A stretch of DNA of 64,000 nt. Origin: JAAYXS01 sp043820985 (lineage in GTDB: Bacteria; Planctomycetota; Phycisphaerae; UBA1845; Fen-1342). Position 1 is the first letter of the stretch. Every line of letters starts with the position of its first letter. The DNA is taken from contig JBDRDH010000143.1 of assembly GCA_043820985.1 (NCBI GenBank), positions 10,996-74,995 of the forward strand, given 5' to 3'. Positions 52,024 to 63,564 of the stretch are shown here, one piece after another. The notes under the pieces were generated by a model. It had not been told where the DNA came from and did not search any database. It saw only the letters and a list, made by a program, of their open reading frames with translations. A program made the translations under genes and the position numbers.

Positions 52024-52422
52024 ATGCACAGAACGATAGAGCTGTTCAAAGCCCTCGCGGACGAAACGAGGCTGCGGATTCTGAGCTTGCTCAGCGGCGG
52101 CGAGCTCTGTGTCTGCGAGATCACGAAGGTGCTCGATATTGGCCAGCCCAAAGCCTCGCGCCACTTGGCCGTCTTACGGCAGGCTGAGCTCGTATCGGAC
52201 CGGCGCGAAGGCATGTGGATGTATTACTCCCTGGCCGAACCCCAAGGCGAAACACAGCGTTGGATCGTGGCCTGGCTGGAATCGGCACGGAGGGAACTGC
52301 CAGAGGCCGCGGCGGATCTGGATGCGCTGAAGAGGCTGCAGCGCAGCGGCGGCCTGTGCGGACCGCTCTGTGCGGAAAGGCGTCGCACCGCGCCAAGGAG
52401 CGATACGGTCGTTGTGCGTTGA
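52024..52422 (+). CDS. arsR: ArsR family regulator (second copy), first gene of the hgcAB operon
   Basis: 132 residues. LFKALADETRLRILSLLSGG then ELCVCEITKVLDIGQPKASR give the ArsR fold with the CVC metal site; the tail adds LCGPLC. It is clearly distinct from the first copy. It is followed, with a gap of about 117 bases and then short gaps or overlaps, by six genes and hgcAB, and is the obvious candidate for their regulator. ArsR-type regulators are known next to hgcAB in other bacteria. Confidence 0.9.
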   Translation: MHRTIELFKALADETRLRILSLLSGGELCVCEITKVLDIGQPKASRHLAVLRQAELVSDRREGMWMYYSLAEPQGETQRWIVAWLESARRELPEAAADLDALKRLQRSGGLCGPLCAERRRTAPRSDTVVVR

Positions 52423-52539
52423 GGACGGAAAGGAGCAGCCAAGCTGCCCGGACATTCTGAAAGGTGCGGCGGCGCACTGACATGTGCGTTTGAGCGAGAG
52501 CAGTCAGGTGCGTCAGCACGCCGCGAGAGGAGCAACGAG

Positions 52540-53436
52540 ATGAATCGAAAGTGGGCGCAGACAAGCAGGTTGACGGTCGTTCTGGCGGTAGCGCTGGTGG
52601 CATCACCGGCGGCACTCGGGCAGTCGCCCGGTGCCGGTAAGACAACGGACGCCGCCGCCGCCGAGGCGATGGCCCAGCAGGAGCAGACGTCCTCAGCGGA
52701 GCAGGAGCTCGGTATTGTCGCGATCGACCGCGTCGCCAAGGCGGACAAGTACGCCTTTGTCTTCTTTTTCCGCGCTAACGATGAACGTACGCAGACGATG
52801 CGTGCCGCGCTGGAGTCCGGTGTCGAGGAGATGCCGGAGAAGGCCGAATTCATCGCTGTCGATGTGACCGATCCACTGGAGAAGGCGATCATGAACAGGT
52901 TCAAGGTCAGCCGCGCGCCGATGCCGCTGATCCTGGCGCTGGCGCCGAACGGCGCCGTCACACGCGGCTTCACGCGGAACTTCAATGAGAAGCAGCTTGA
53001 GCAGGCCTTTGTCAGTCCGTGCCAGGCGCAGTGCCTAAAATCGCTTCAGGAGGGCAAGATGGTGCTGGTGTGCATTCAGAACGATCAAACAGTGCACAAT
53101 GAAGAAGCCATGCAGGGTGTCAACGAGTTCAAGGCGGACCAACTGTATACCGCCCAAACCGCAATCGTCTCAGTTGATCCCACCGATGAGTCAGAGGCCG
53201 ATTTTCTGAAGAAGCTACGCGTCAGTCCCGAAACGGAGGAGGCCGTCACGGTTCTGATGGCCCCGCCGGGGCGATCGATTGCAACATTCACCGGCGTGAC
53301 GAACAAAGCGGACATTGTCGCCGCAACGAAGAAGGCAGGCTCCGGGTGTGATCCCAAGAGTGGTTGCTGCCCCGCCCCGAAGAAGCCCGCCGGAAAGCCT
53401 GCCGGAGGCCAGAAGTCTGGCGAGAAGAAGCCCTAG
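52540..53436 (+). CDS. Exported thioredoxin-like protein with CxxxSGCCP tail
   Basis: 298 residues. A signal peptide (RLTVVLAVALVASPAALGQS) precedes two thioredoxin-like halves; the first, KADKYAFVFFFRANDERTQT then FKVSRAPMPLILALAPNGA, has the fold but no CxxC. A CQAQC pair lies at about residue 165. The end reads GSGCDPKSGCCPAPKKPAGK, a cysteine tail also seen, as CSGASGCCP, in the membrane protein three genes on. Likely periplasmic. It lies 15 bases before the ABC permease gene. A thiol chaperone or redox partner is plausible; activity unproven. Confidence 0.65.
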   Translation: MNRKWAQTSRLTVVLAVALVASPAALGQSPGAGKTTDAAAAEAMAQQEQTSSAEQELGIVAIDRVAKADKYAFVFFFRANDERTQTMRAALESGVEEMPEKAEFIAVDVTDPLEKAIMNRFKVSRAPMPLILALAPNGAVTRGFTRNFNEKQLEQAFVSPCQAQCLKSLQEGKMVLVCIQNDQTVHNEEAMQGVNEFKADQLYTAQTAIVSVDPTDESEADFLKKLRVSPETEEAVTVLMAPPGRSIATFTGVTNKADIVAATKKAGSGCDPKSGCCPAPKKPAGKPAGGQKSGEKKP

Positions 53437-53450
53437 CCTGAGGTAACACC

Positions 53451-54674
53451 GTGCAACTTCGAAAGCTCGTCTGGCGCGAGATGTTCGAGCGCAAGAGCCA
53501 GTTGGCGACCAGCTTCGTCGCCATTCTGCTGGGCATCGCGGTCGTTGTCTCGATCAAGAATATCACCTTCTACTCCGAGAAGGCGGTCGCCCGCGAACTC
53601 GACGCGCTCGGTGCGAACATCCTCGTACTGCCCAAGTCCGCTTCGGTGCAGGACTACTACAGCGCCGACATGCAGAACGACGATATCCCGGAGGAATACG
53701 TCACGACGCTGGCACTTTCCGACCTTCAGGGGCTCGACAATCTCTCGCCGAAACTGTCCGCGGCGGTAGAGATTCGGGGCCGGCGGTTCACGCTGACCGG
53801 CATCCTGCCCAAGAGCGAGTTTCAGGCCAAAGCGGCCTGGCAGGGCGCCGGCATCTTCGCCCGCCCGCTCGAAGGTTGCGGCGACGTGGCGGACGTACCC
53901 GACGTGTTCAAGCCGCCGGCGCAGGAAACGCTCGTGCGACAACGCGTGGTGGACGACCTGGCGCCGGACGAAGCCCTGATCGGTTTCGACGTCGCGGATC
54001 TGCTGAGCTTGGGGGAAGGCGACAGCATCGAAGTGCTCGATCGCACGTTCGCGGTCTCCGCCGTGCTGCCGCAAACCGGCACCGTGGATGACGCCCGCGT
54101 GTTCGCCCACCTGCACACCGTGCAGGAAATGCTCGGTAAGGGGCCGGTGATCAACGCGATCGAGATCGTCGGCTGCTGCCAGGAGATCTCCGGCGGGCTG
54201 GTGCAGAAGATCAACAAGCTGCTGCCGGACGCCAAGGTCGTGACGGTTACGCAGGTCGTCGATACGCAGGTCAGGACGAACCACATGATGTCGCGGTTGT
54301 CGATGATCTTCATCGGGATCATTGTCCTGGTGGGTGTGGCCGGTATTGCCAACTACATGTACGCCAACGTCTTCGAGCGTCGCCGCGAAATCGGAACACT
54401 GATGGCCCTTGGCGCGAGCTCCGGCCTGATCGTGCGCATGTTCCTGCTCAAGGGGCTGCTGCTCGGTCTGGCCGGCGGTATCGGTGGCTTCCTTCTGGGT
54501 ACAGCGATGGCGGTCATACTCGGCCCCCGGGTGGCGGGGATTGTTGTGCTGCCGATGCCCATGCTCGTGTTGCTGGCGGTCGGACTTTCGGTGGGCGTGG
54601 CGCTGCTGGCCAGTTGCCTGCCGGCGCGCAGTGCGGCCCGGCTCGATCCCTGCGCGACATTCCAGGAGGTGTAG
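53451..54674 (+). CDS. MacB/FtsX-type ABC transporter permease
   Basis: 407 residues. One helix near the start (SFVAILLGIAVVVSI), a 240-residue extracytoplasmic domain, then three helices with VFERRREIGTLMALGASSGL, the MacB/LolC FtsX-domain signature. The outer domain contains EGCGD (Cys 143) and EIVGCCQEISGG (Cys 242, 243), which are not usual for MacB permeases and could bind thiol-loving metals. GTG start. The ATPase gene follows with a two-base gap. A substrate such as a metal-thiol complex, peptide or lipoprotein is possible. Confidence 0.82.
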   Translation: MQLRKLVWREMFERKSQLATSFVAILLGIAVVVSIKNITFYSEKAVARELDALGANILVLPKSASVQDYYSADMQNDDIPEEYVTTLALSDLQGLDNLSPKLSAAVEIRGRRFTLTGILPKSEFQAKAAWQGAGIFARPLEGCGDVADVPDVFKPPAQETLVRQRVVDDLAPDEALIGFDVADLLSLGEGDSIEVLDRTFAVSAVLPQTGTVDDARVFAHLHTVQEMLGKGPVINAIEIVGCCQEISGGLVQKINKLLPDAKVVTVTQVVDTQVRTNHMMSRLSMIFIGIIVLVGVAGIANYMYANVFERRREIGTLMALGASSGLIVRMFLLKGLLLGLAGGIGGFLLGTAMAVILGPRVAGIVVLPMPMLVLLAVGLSVGVALLASCLPARSAARLDPCATFQEV

Positions 54675-54676
54675 CC

Positions 54677-55363
54677 GTGCTGCGGACCGAAGCCATTACC
54701 AAGATCTACAACCATCGCAAGACCGCGGTCACCGGCTTGCGCGATGCAACGTTCGATATCCCCGCCGGCGATTTTGTCGCCGTCGTCGGTCCCAGCGGCA
54801 GCGGTAAAAGCACGCTGCTGCTGATGCTGGGCGGCATGCTCTCACCCTCCAGCGGTAAAGTGCTGTTTGAGACGCAGTCGCTCTACGACCTCTCGCCGGA
54901 CGAGCGCGCTCGGTTGCGTCGCCGGAACATCGGCTTCGTGTTTCAGCAATTCAACCTGGTGCCGTACCTGACCGCACAGGAGAACGTGCAAGTCCCGCTC
55001 TACCTGGCCGGAGTCGCTTCGCGGGAACAGGAAACGCGCGCGGCCGCGCTGCTGGAGCGTGTCGGCCTGGGCGACCGGCGGCACCACAAGCCCTCGGAGC
55101 TGAGTGTTGGTCAGCAGCAGCGTGTGGCGCTGGCGCGCGTGCTGGCAAACGACCCGAAGGTGATCCTGGCGGACGAGCCGACCGGCAACCTCGACCCAGA
55201 GACCGGGCAGCAAGTCATTGAATTCCTAGCCGAACTGAACGCCGAGGGCCGCACGATCGTGGTGGTCACGCATGACCCGCTTGCGGCTGAGCGGGCGAAG
55301 AGAACACTGCGCCTCGTCGATGGAGCCATCATTCCGTTGCAGGACGCAGCCGGGTCAGGATAA
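54677..55363 (+). CDS. MacB/LolD-type ABC transporter ATPase
   Basis: 228 residues from GTG 54677 (AGGAGG seven bases upstream, overlapping the end of the permease gene). Walker A GPSGSGKST (38-46), Q-loop VFQQFNLVPYLTAQENV, signature LSVGQQQR (canonical LSGGQQQR, one change), Walker B VILADEPTGNLD and switch THD. It powers the FtsX-type permease before it. Confidence 0.95.
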   Translation: MLRTEAITKIYNHRKTAVTGLRDATFDIPAGDFVAVVGPSGSGKSTLLLMLGGMLSPSSGKVLFETQSLYDLSPDERARLRRRNIGFVFQQFNLVPYLTAQENVQVPLYLAGVASREQETRAAALLERVGLGDRRHHKPSELSVGQQQRVALARVLANDPKVILADEPTGNLDPETGQQVIEFLAELNAEGRTIVVVTHDPLAAERAKRTLRLVDGAIIPLQDAAGSG

Positions 55364-55405
55364 GAATCGGCGGCTCAATCCGTCGGAATCGAGCAGGATG
55401 GAAAG

Positions 55406-56140
55406 ATGAACGAAGAAACCGCTGAAGATCGGGCAAGTTGCCGCGGCCCTTCCGAGGGCGCACCATCGTGCTGCGGTCCCGCGACGTCGGCATCCGAGTG
55501 CGGAACGCCATCGAGCACCGGCGGGGAATGCTGCGCTCCAGCCACGGGAGCCTCGAAGTACGGCAAAACGGTGGTCTTCCTGCTGGTCGTGGGTGCGGCG
55601 TTGGCAGTGTTGGCCCATGGGCTGATGAAGTCTGGAGACGAAGCATCCGATCAGCCGACCATGACATCCGCGCAAGGACAGGCCACCGACGCTGGCGCCG
55701 TCGATGACATTTTCGAGGTGGGCTGGAGCCCGCCAGATGCAACCGCCGCCTGGTGCGGTCCAGTGGTGGAGTCCGTTCCGGCCCTCAAGAAACTGGCGGC
55801 GGAGAACGAAGTCATCTTTGTCCTGCTGCCGGGCGAAGATCGGGAGCTTGCCCAAGAGATTTCGAGTCAGATTCAGTTGGCGGAGATGACGATCCTCCGG
55901 CAGAAGAGGAGCGTGGACTCGATCACGCTGCCCAAAGATGCCGACGGGCACGCGCAGTTGCAGAAACAGTTCTCCGTCGCCTCGCTTCCCTGTGTGATTG
56001 CGTTGGGAAAGGGCCGCGGAGCGAAGGCGGTGTCGGGCGAGATCACCGAGAAGAAATTGCTGGAGGCGTTTGTGATTGCCTCGACGCCGGCGTCTTCCTG
56101 TTCTGGAGCTTCGGGCTGTTGCCCTTCGGGCGGCGATTAG
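55406..56140 (+). CDS. Cys-rich membrane protein with thioredoxin-like domain
   Basis: 244 residues. The cytoplasmic N-terminus holds six cysteines in CC or single form (SCRGP, SCCGP, ECG, ECCAP), then one helix (YGKTVVFLLVVGAALAVLAH). The outer domain is thioredoxin-like: AAWCGPVVESVPALKKL has the single Cys at the CxxC position (CGPV), and SVASLPCVIALGKGR supplies a cis-Pro-type strand. The tail is SSCSGASGCCPSGGD, matching the exported protein three genes upstream. Similar small thioredoxin-like proteins occur beside ArsG/CcdA-type proteins in arsenical operons. Probably passes electrons or metal between cytoplasm and exterior with the CcdA-like neighbour. Confidence 0.65.
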   Translation: MNEETAEDRASCRGPSEGAPSCCGPATSASECGTPSSTGGECCAPATGASKYGKTVVFLLVVGAALAVLAHGLMKSGDEASDQPTMTSAQGQATDAGAVDDIFEVGWSPPDATAAWCGPVVESVPALKKLAAENEVIFVLLPGEDRELAQEISSQIQLAEMTILRQKRSVDSITLPKDADGHAQLQKQFSVASLPCVIALGKGRGAKAVSGEITEKKLLEAFVIASTPASSCSGASGCCPSGGD

Positions 56141-56155
56141 TTGGGAGGACAAGCC

Positions 56156-56854
56156 GTGCAGAAATGGATTGAGGCAATGCTTGATGCCCCCGAATTCAGC
56201 CTGGCGATCCTGCCCGCACTGTTTCTCTTGGGCTTGCTGGTCGCGGTAAGCAACTGTTGCACCCCGACCGTTGTCAGCTTGATCGCCGGCTATTCCGGGG
56301 CCGGGGAGTACGGCGGCCGCCGGGCTGCTATTCTCGTCGGCGTTTTCTTCCTGGTCGGGACCGTGGCAGCACTGGCGGTTCTCGGTGCGGTCACGGGCTT
56401 TGTGAGCCAGATCGCCGGGAGCAAGCTGGGAAGCTACTGGAAGATCTTTGGCGGCTTGGTGGCCGTGCTCTTCGGACTGGCAACCCTGGGGCAACTGCCG
56501 TTCCGTCTGCCGAGACTCGGCTTGAGGAAACGCTCCACGCCCAACGGGCCTCTGGGCGCGTCCATCTTCGGCTTTGCCGTGGGCGGGACGAGCATCACCT
56601 GCACGCTCTGCTGCAACCCGCTGCTGGGCGTGCCGCTCGGGGTCGCGGCCCTACAGGGCAAGGCCTTGTGGGGCGCGGGGATGCTGACCGCTTTCGGAGT
56701 GGGTTATAGCTTGCCGTTCGCCGCCGTCCTCGTCGGGTTGCAGGCAGGCTTTGGGAAGTTGAAGGAGGCCTCGCAGCGCGCCGCGGCCGTCATCAAGACC
56801 ATAGCCGGAGTTGTTCTGATTGCTGTAGGGTTTTACTTGCTGGCAACGGTATGA
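56156..56854 (+). CDS. CcdA/DsbD-family (ArsG-like) thiol-redox membrane protein
   Basis: About 232 residues from GTG 56156 behind GGGAGGA, six helices. Cysteines sit where CcdA has its redox pair, but doubled: SNCCTPTVVSLIAGY (Cys 34, 35) in the first helix and TCTLCCNPLLGVPLG (Cys 149, 152, 153) in the fourth. CcdA/DsbD proteins carry electrons from cytoplasmic thioredoxin to outside proteins; the related ArsG group is annotated as an aromatic arsenical exporter. The stop overlaps the hgcA start (ATGA), so the two are translated together. It could deliver reductant to the thioredoxin-like neighbours or move a thiol-metal compound. Confidence 0.75.
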   Translation: MQKWIEAMLDAPEFSLAILPALFLLGLLVAVSNCCTPTVVSLIAGYSGAGEYGGRRAAILVGVFFLVGTVAALAVLGAVTGFVSQIAGSKLGSYWKIFGGLVAVLFGLATLGQLPFRLPRLGLRKRSTPNGPLGASIFGFAVGGTSITCTLCCNPLLGVPLGVAALQGKALWGAGMLTAFGVGYSLPFAAVLVGLQAGFGKLKEASQRAAAVIKTIAGVVLIAVGFYLLATV

Positions 56855-58005
56855 AGCGACTTCCCGGAGAGACTGTCGTGAATGCTTGCGGCACAAATCC
56901 TACTCCCACAGAACGGGCTCTCCCCCTCGGTCCCGCGAATCCGCCTGCTCCGCGCGCGCTCGGCGATCTCCCCTGGATTGTGGGCTGGCTCGATACACCC
57001 GCCGGCAAGGTACCGCAGGTGGCAACAAAACTCTCGTCGAGGGACCGCCGCGGCGCCGCACGGGTACGGCTGAATATCCGTCGGATGGATTATGCCATCC
57101 CGCCGGGGTTGTACGCGGTCGGCCAGCCCACGCAGGACTCCCCAGTGTTGGCATCCGCGAATTACAAGCTATCCTTCGACTACCTGCGGCGGGAACTTGA
57201 CGGGCTGGCAGCCTGGATTCTTGTCCTCGACACGAAGGGCGTCAATGTCTGGTGCGCGGCGGGCAAAGGAACCTTCGGCACCGGTGAAATAATTGACCAG
57301 ATCGAGGTGACGGCGCTCGCAAGTGTGGTCGCCCACCGCACACTGATTACCCCGCAGCTTGGCGCACCCGGTGTGGCCGCGCACGAGGTCAGGAAGCGCA
57401 GCGGTTTTCGCGTCGTCTACGGGCCGGTGCGCGCCAAAGACACTCGCGCCTTTCTCGAGGCCGGGATGCAAGCGACGCCGGAGATGCGGCGGGTACGATT
57501 CGACCTCCGGGACCGTCTGGTGATCATCCCACTCGAGCTCGTTCAAGCCTTGAAATACACTCTTTTCGCGGTAGCCTGTTTGTTTATTTTCTCCGGTCTG
57601 AGTCGCGACGGATATGACTCCGCACGGGCATTGGCTCACGGTTCCCGGGCGGCGCTACTGCTGTTCTTGTCGGTTCTCGGCGGGTGTGCCGTGACACCGA
57701 TCCTGCTGCCATGGCTGCCCGGACGGGCGTTTTCGTCCAAGGGCGCGACGATCGGCATCCTGTTGGCATGTTGCGTCGTCCTGTTGAGGTGGATTCCGTG
57801 GGAGGGAACCGGCGGCCGACTCGAGACGGCGTCCTGGTTGCTGATGATGCCGGCGGTAAGCGCCTTCTTGGCGATGAACTTCACCGGAGCCTCCACATAT
57901 ACGTCTCTCTCGGGGGTCAAGCGGGAGATGCGGACCGCGGGGCCTACACAGTTCACGGCGGCGGTGATCGGGCTGGCGTTCTGGATCGTCGGGAGGTTCT
58001 TCTGA
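56851..58005 (+). CDS. hgcA: HgcA, corrinoid protein of mercury methylation
   Basis: 384 residues. The hallmark cap-helix motif GVNVWCAAGKGTFGT is present; by analogy with known HgcA its cysteine (Cys 135 here) ligates cobalt from below and enables methyl transfer to Hg(II). The corrinoid domain (about 40-220) is followed by five membrane helices ending in FTGASTYTSLSGVKREM, the characteristic HgcA membrane segment. Start ATG 56851 overlaps the previous stop; GTG 56878 with GGAGAG six bases upstream is a good alternative. hgcB follows after 37 bases. This is a full-length gene with no missing key residues. Confidence 0.96.
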   Translation: MKRLPGETVVNACGTNPTPTERALPLGPANPPAPRALGDLPWIVGWLDTPAGKVPQVATKLSSRDRRGAARVRLNIRRMDYAIPPGLYAVGQPTQDSPVLASANYKLSFDYLRRELDGLAAWILVLDTKGVNVWCAAGKGTFGTGEIIDQIEVTALASVVAHRTLITPQLGAPGVAAHEVRKRSGFRVVYGPVRAKDTRAFLEAGMQATPEMRRVRFDLRDRLVIIPLELVQALKYTLFAVACLFIFSGLSRDGYDSARALAHGSRAALLLFLSVLGGCAVTPILLPWLPGRAFSSKGATIGILLACCVVLLRWIPWEGTGGRLETASWLLMMPAVSAFLAMNFTGASTYTSLSGVKREMRTAGPTQFTAAVIGLAFWIVGRFF

Positions 58006-58042
58006 GGTTCTCCGCCAGCGCCTCTTCTGGAGACGGATACGC

Positions 58043-58312
58043 ATGCTCAGATACCTGCCCGGAGTCGCGACGCTTGAGCTTGATGAAGAGACGTGCACCG
58101 GCTGCGGGATGTGCGTCACGGTCTGCCCCCACGCCGTGCTGGTGGTTGAGAACGCCACGGCGCGTATCGTGGACCGGGACGCCTGTATGGAATGCGGGGC
58201 CTGTGCGCGGAACTGCCCCGTGGCTGCGTTACGCGTGAGGGCCGGCGTCGGCTGCGCCGCTGCCGTCATCAACGGCGCGCTTGGCAGAGGCGGCGACTGC
58301 TGCTGTGAGTAA
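58043..58312 (+). CDS. hgcB: HgcB, ferredoxin of mercury methylation
   Basis: 89 residues. Two 4Fe-4S motifs, CTGCGMCVTVCP (Cys 18-28) and CMECGACARNCP (48-58), are followed by VGCAAAVINGALGR with the conserved extra cysteine (Cys 71). The C-terminus ends GGDCCCE: known HgcB proteins have a cysteine pair here that binds Hg(II); this one has three in a row. HgcB re-reduces the corrinoid of HgcA and probably hands it mercury. Last gene of the operon. Confidence 0.96.
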   Translation: MLRYLPGVATLELDEETCTGCGMCVTVCPHAVLVVENATARIVDRDACMECGACARNCPVAALRVRAGVGCAAAVINGALGRGGDCCCE

Positions 58313-58385
58313 TGCAGTCAGAGCATGAACGCCAGGCGCCTCCGATTGCTGCCAAACGCAACCGGACATGTTCGCGGTAGCCAGA

Positions 58386-58523
58386 TGTAGCCTTACTCCG
58401 CTTGGGCAAGTGGCCGACGAACCGTTCGCTCAGCTCAGCCATGTCGGGATCGTCGGCCAAATCGCTAATGATCGACCCTCCCCCCGTTATGGAACCTGCC
58501 ACGGCTTCACCGGCCCCGACGGC
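58386..58523 (-). pseudogene. Remnant of an Hpt domain after the stop codon of the hybrid kinase
   Basis: In frame with the kinase and just past its TAA, the minus strand reads AVGAGEAVAGSITGG then SIISDLADDPDMAELSERFV and GHLPKRSKAT. The block resembles the opening helix of phosphotransfer (Hpt) domains fused to planctomycete hybrid kinases (LADDPDMAEL..FV..LP.R). The phospho-histidine helix cannot be found downstream, so the domain has decayed. Confidence 0.5.
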
Positions 58524-61970
<3,447 letters not shown>

Positions 61971-62026
61971 GTCATAGGTCCTTCGATCGGGCTACGCTCC
62001 AATCGTGGCGCTGGCGGTCTCCAGGC

Positions 62027-63223
62027 CTACACGTGCTCGTACTTCCGCGCCTGGCCCAACCGGGCCAGCAAGTCGTTGACTTCCTGCTTCATCTCCAGGA
62101 CGCGCTGCTCGCGGCCCATCATCACCGCGTTCATCCGCCCCATATCCTCCATGGCCTGCTCCGCGCGGCACGCGTGGGCATCCGCTTGCTCCTTAGCCGC
62201 TCGCAACGTCACTTCGGCCTCTTTGCGGTCATGGATGTCCACGGCCAGCTCGAAGCGAACCATGCGCCCATCCGACCAACGGATGGCCCGGTCGTTGCAC
62301 CGGTACCAGCGCTTATTAATGGTGTTTTGAAATTCCCAGATGTACGACTGGCCGATCTTGTCACCGAAGATGCGGTCGTTGGTACAGAACGGGCAGGGCC
62401 TGTCACGGTTTTGCAGGACGCGGTAACACGGTTGCCCAACGTGGTCGCCCCACGCCTTCCGAGCCGGCTCGTTCAAATACAACAACTCGTGCGTCCGTGG
62501 ATCGGCCACATATATGACCTCATCCATGCTGTCAAACATGGAGAGCATCTGGTTCCGCTCGATCTCAAGCATTTCCTCACTCCGCCGAACCTGACGCAGC
62601 ATCTGGACCTTGGCCGCCTCATACAGAAGGGCGAGAGCAAACATCAGCACGATCAGGCCGATCCAGCCCAGCAGACCCATCAGCTCATAGTGGCGCGGAG
62701 CCAGATCGTTCGGGAACGAGTAGCCGCTGTAATCGAGTACATAGAACGTGGCCAGGGACGACGCGGTAACAGCCAGCCAGAAGATGGCGGAACGCCGGCC
62801 CGCCGTACTAAGGGCCACGACGGGCACGCCCGCGTACCATGGGAGGTGAATAGCCCCGTGCCCCCCCAAGCGACACGCCAGGGCAGTCAGTACGCCGAAG
62901 AAGGCCACCGTAAGCAGATTGCTCGCCATGTAGACTGACCCGGTCCGACGCAGGACGTACAGAGTGGTCAGTGCCGCGCCGCTGGCTGTCATGAGCATGA
63001 CGGCGCCAATCGGGCTGTTCATTGCAAAGAGAGTCGCGCCGTAGACGATCGCCAGCGCGATGAGAACCCAGGCAAACGCCACCACCAGCCGGGCACGGCG
63101 CAGCACGTCCACATCCCCGCCGCGGACATGGGCAGGTATGAACCAGTCAATACCGGCGCTCATCCGGGACCAAAGCCCGTGTGTCGGGTGATGCGTTTCG
63201 CATGCGCTACTCATATTCACCAT
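62027..63223 (-). CDS. Membrane protein with PAS domain and coiled-coil end
   Basis: About 398 residues (start ATG 63223 or 63214; no strong binding site; a longer reading overlaps the preceding gene). Six helices (about 35-200) resemble the membrane sensor part of MASE-type proteins. A coiled linker leads to a PAS domain (FDSMDEVIYVADPRTHELLY), which holds a CxxC (RPCPFCTNDRIFGDK), then a coiled coil (REQRVLEMKQEVNDLLARLG). No kinase or cyclase domain follows, so output is probably through the hybrid kinase 56 bases downstream. Confidence 0.7.
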   Translation of the reverse strand: MVNMSSACETHHPTHGLWSRMSAGIDWFIPAHVRGGDVDVLRRARLVVAFAWVLIALAIVYGATLFAMNSPIGAVMLMTASGAALTTLYVLRRTGSVYMASNLLTVAFFGVLTALACRLGGHGAIHLPWYAGVPVVALSTAGRRSAIFWLAVTASSLATFYVLDYSGYSFPNDLAPRHYELMGLLGWIGLIVLMFALALLYEAAKVQMLRQVRRSEEMLEIERNQMLSMFDSMDEVIYVADPRTHELLYLNEPARKAWGDHVGQPCYRVLQNRDRPCPFCTNDRIFGDKIGQSYIWEFQNTINKRWYRCNDRAIRWSDGRMVRFELAVDIHDRKEAEVTLRAAKEQADAHACRAEQAMEDMGRMNAVMMGREQRVLEMKQEVNDLLARLGQARKYEHV

Positions 63224-63243
63224 CCCAAATTCAAAGCCGATGA

Positions 63244-63564
63244 TCAGGCTCTGCCATGTCTGTTCGATGCTGCTCGGCCCAGAGTCGATGCCCAGCGGGA
63301 AGAAGCCGACTGCTTCTTCTTGTCGTCGCTGATGTCCGCGACGCCGTGATTCCTGCCGCGTGCCGCGTGGCCGGCGTCGCCGGTGATCTCGGTCTCGTTG
63401 CAGCGCTCGTGAAACCACCTGCGCACTCGTGATTCATCGAAACGCCATCGACGTCCAACCCGCGTTGCTGGAAGTCCCTCACGAGAGATGAGTGCATAGA
63501 CAGTTTCGACGTTGAGTTGCAAGAGTTCCGCAACTTGATGGGCTGTCATATAGGGTCGATCCAT
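63244..63564 (-). CDS. Helix-turn-helix DNA-binding protein, excisionase-type
   Basis: 106 residues from ATG 63564 (AGGGAGG upstream). Residues 1-52 are an excisionase/MerR-like winged HTH: PYMTAHQVAELLQLNVETVY, then ALISREGLPATRVGRRWRFD. Such domains are found in small regulators as well as phage Xis proteins. The C-terminal half is polar and unstructured. There is no integrase nearby, so a local regulator of the two downstream sensor genes (21-base gap) is more likely than a mobile element. Confidence 0.8.
   Translation of the reverse strand: MDRPYMTAHQVAELLQLNVETVYALISREGLPATRVGRRWRFDESRVRRWFHERCNETEITGDAGHAARGRNHGVADISDDKKKQSASSRWASTLGRAASNRHGRA

Noticed and set aside
63244..63564. Prophage excisionase marking an integrated element
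   Set aside because: No integrase, attachment repeat or phage gene nearby; the HTH gene runs directly into a sensor-gene pair.
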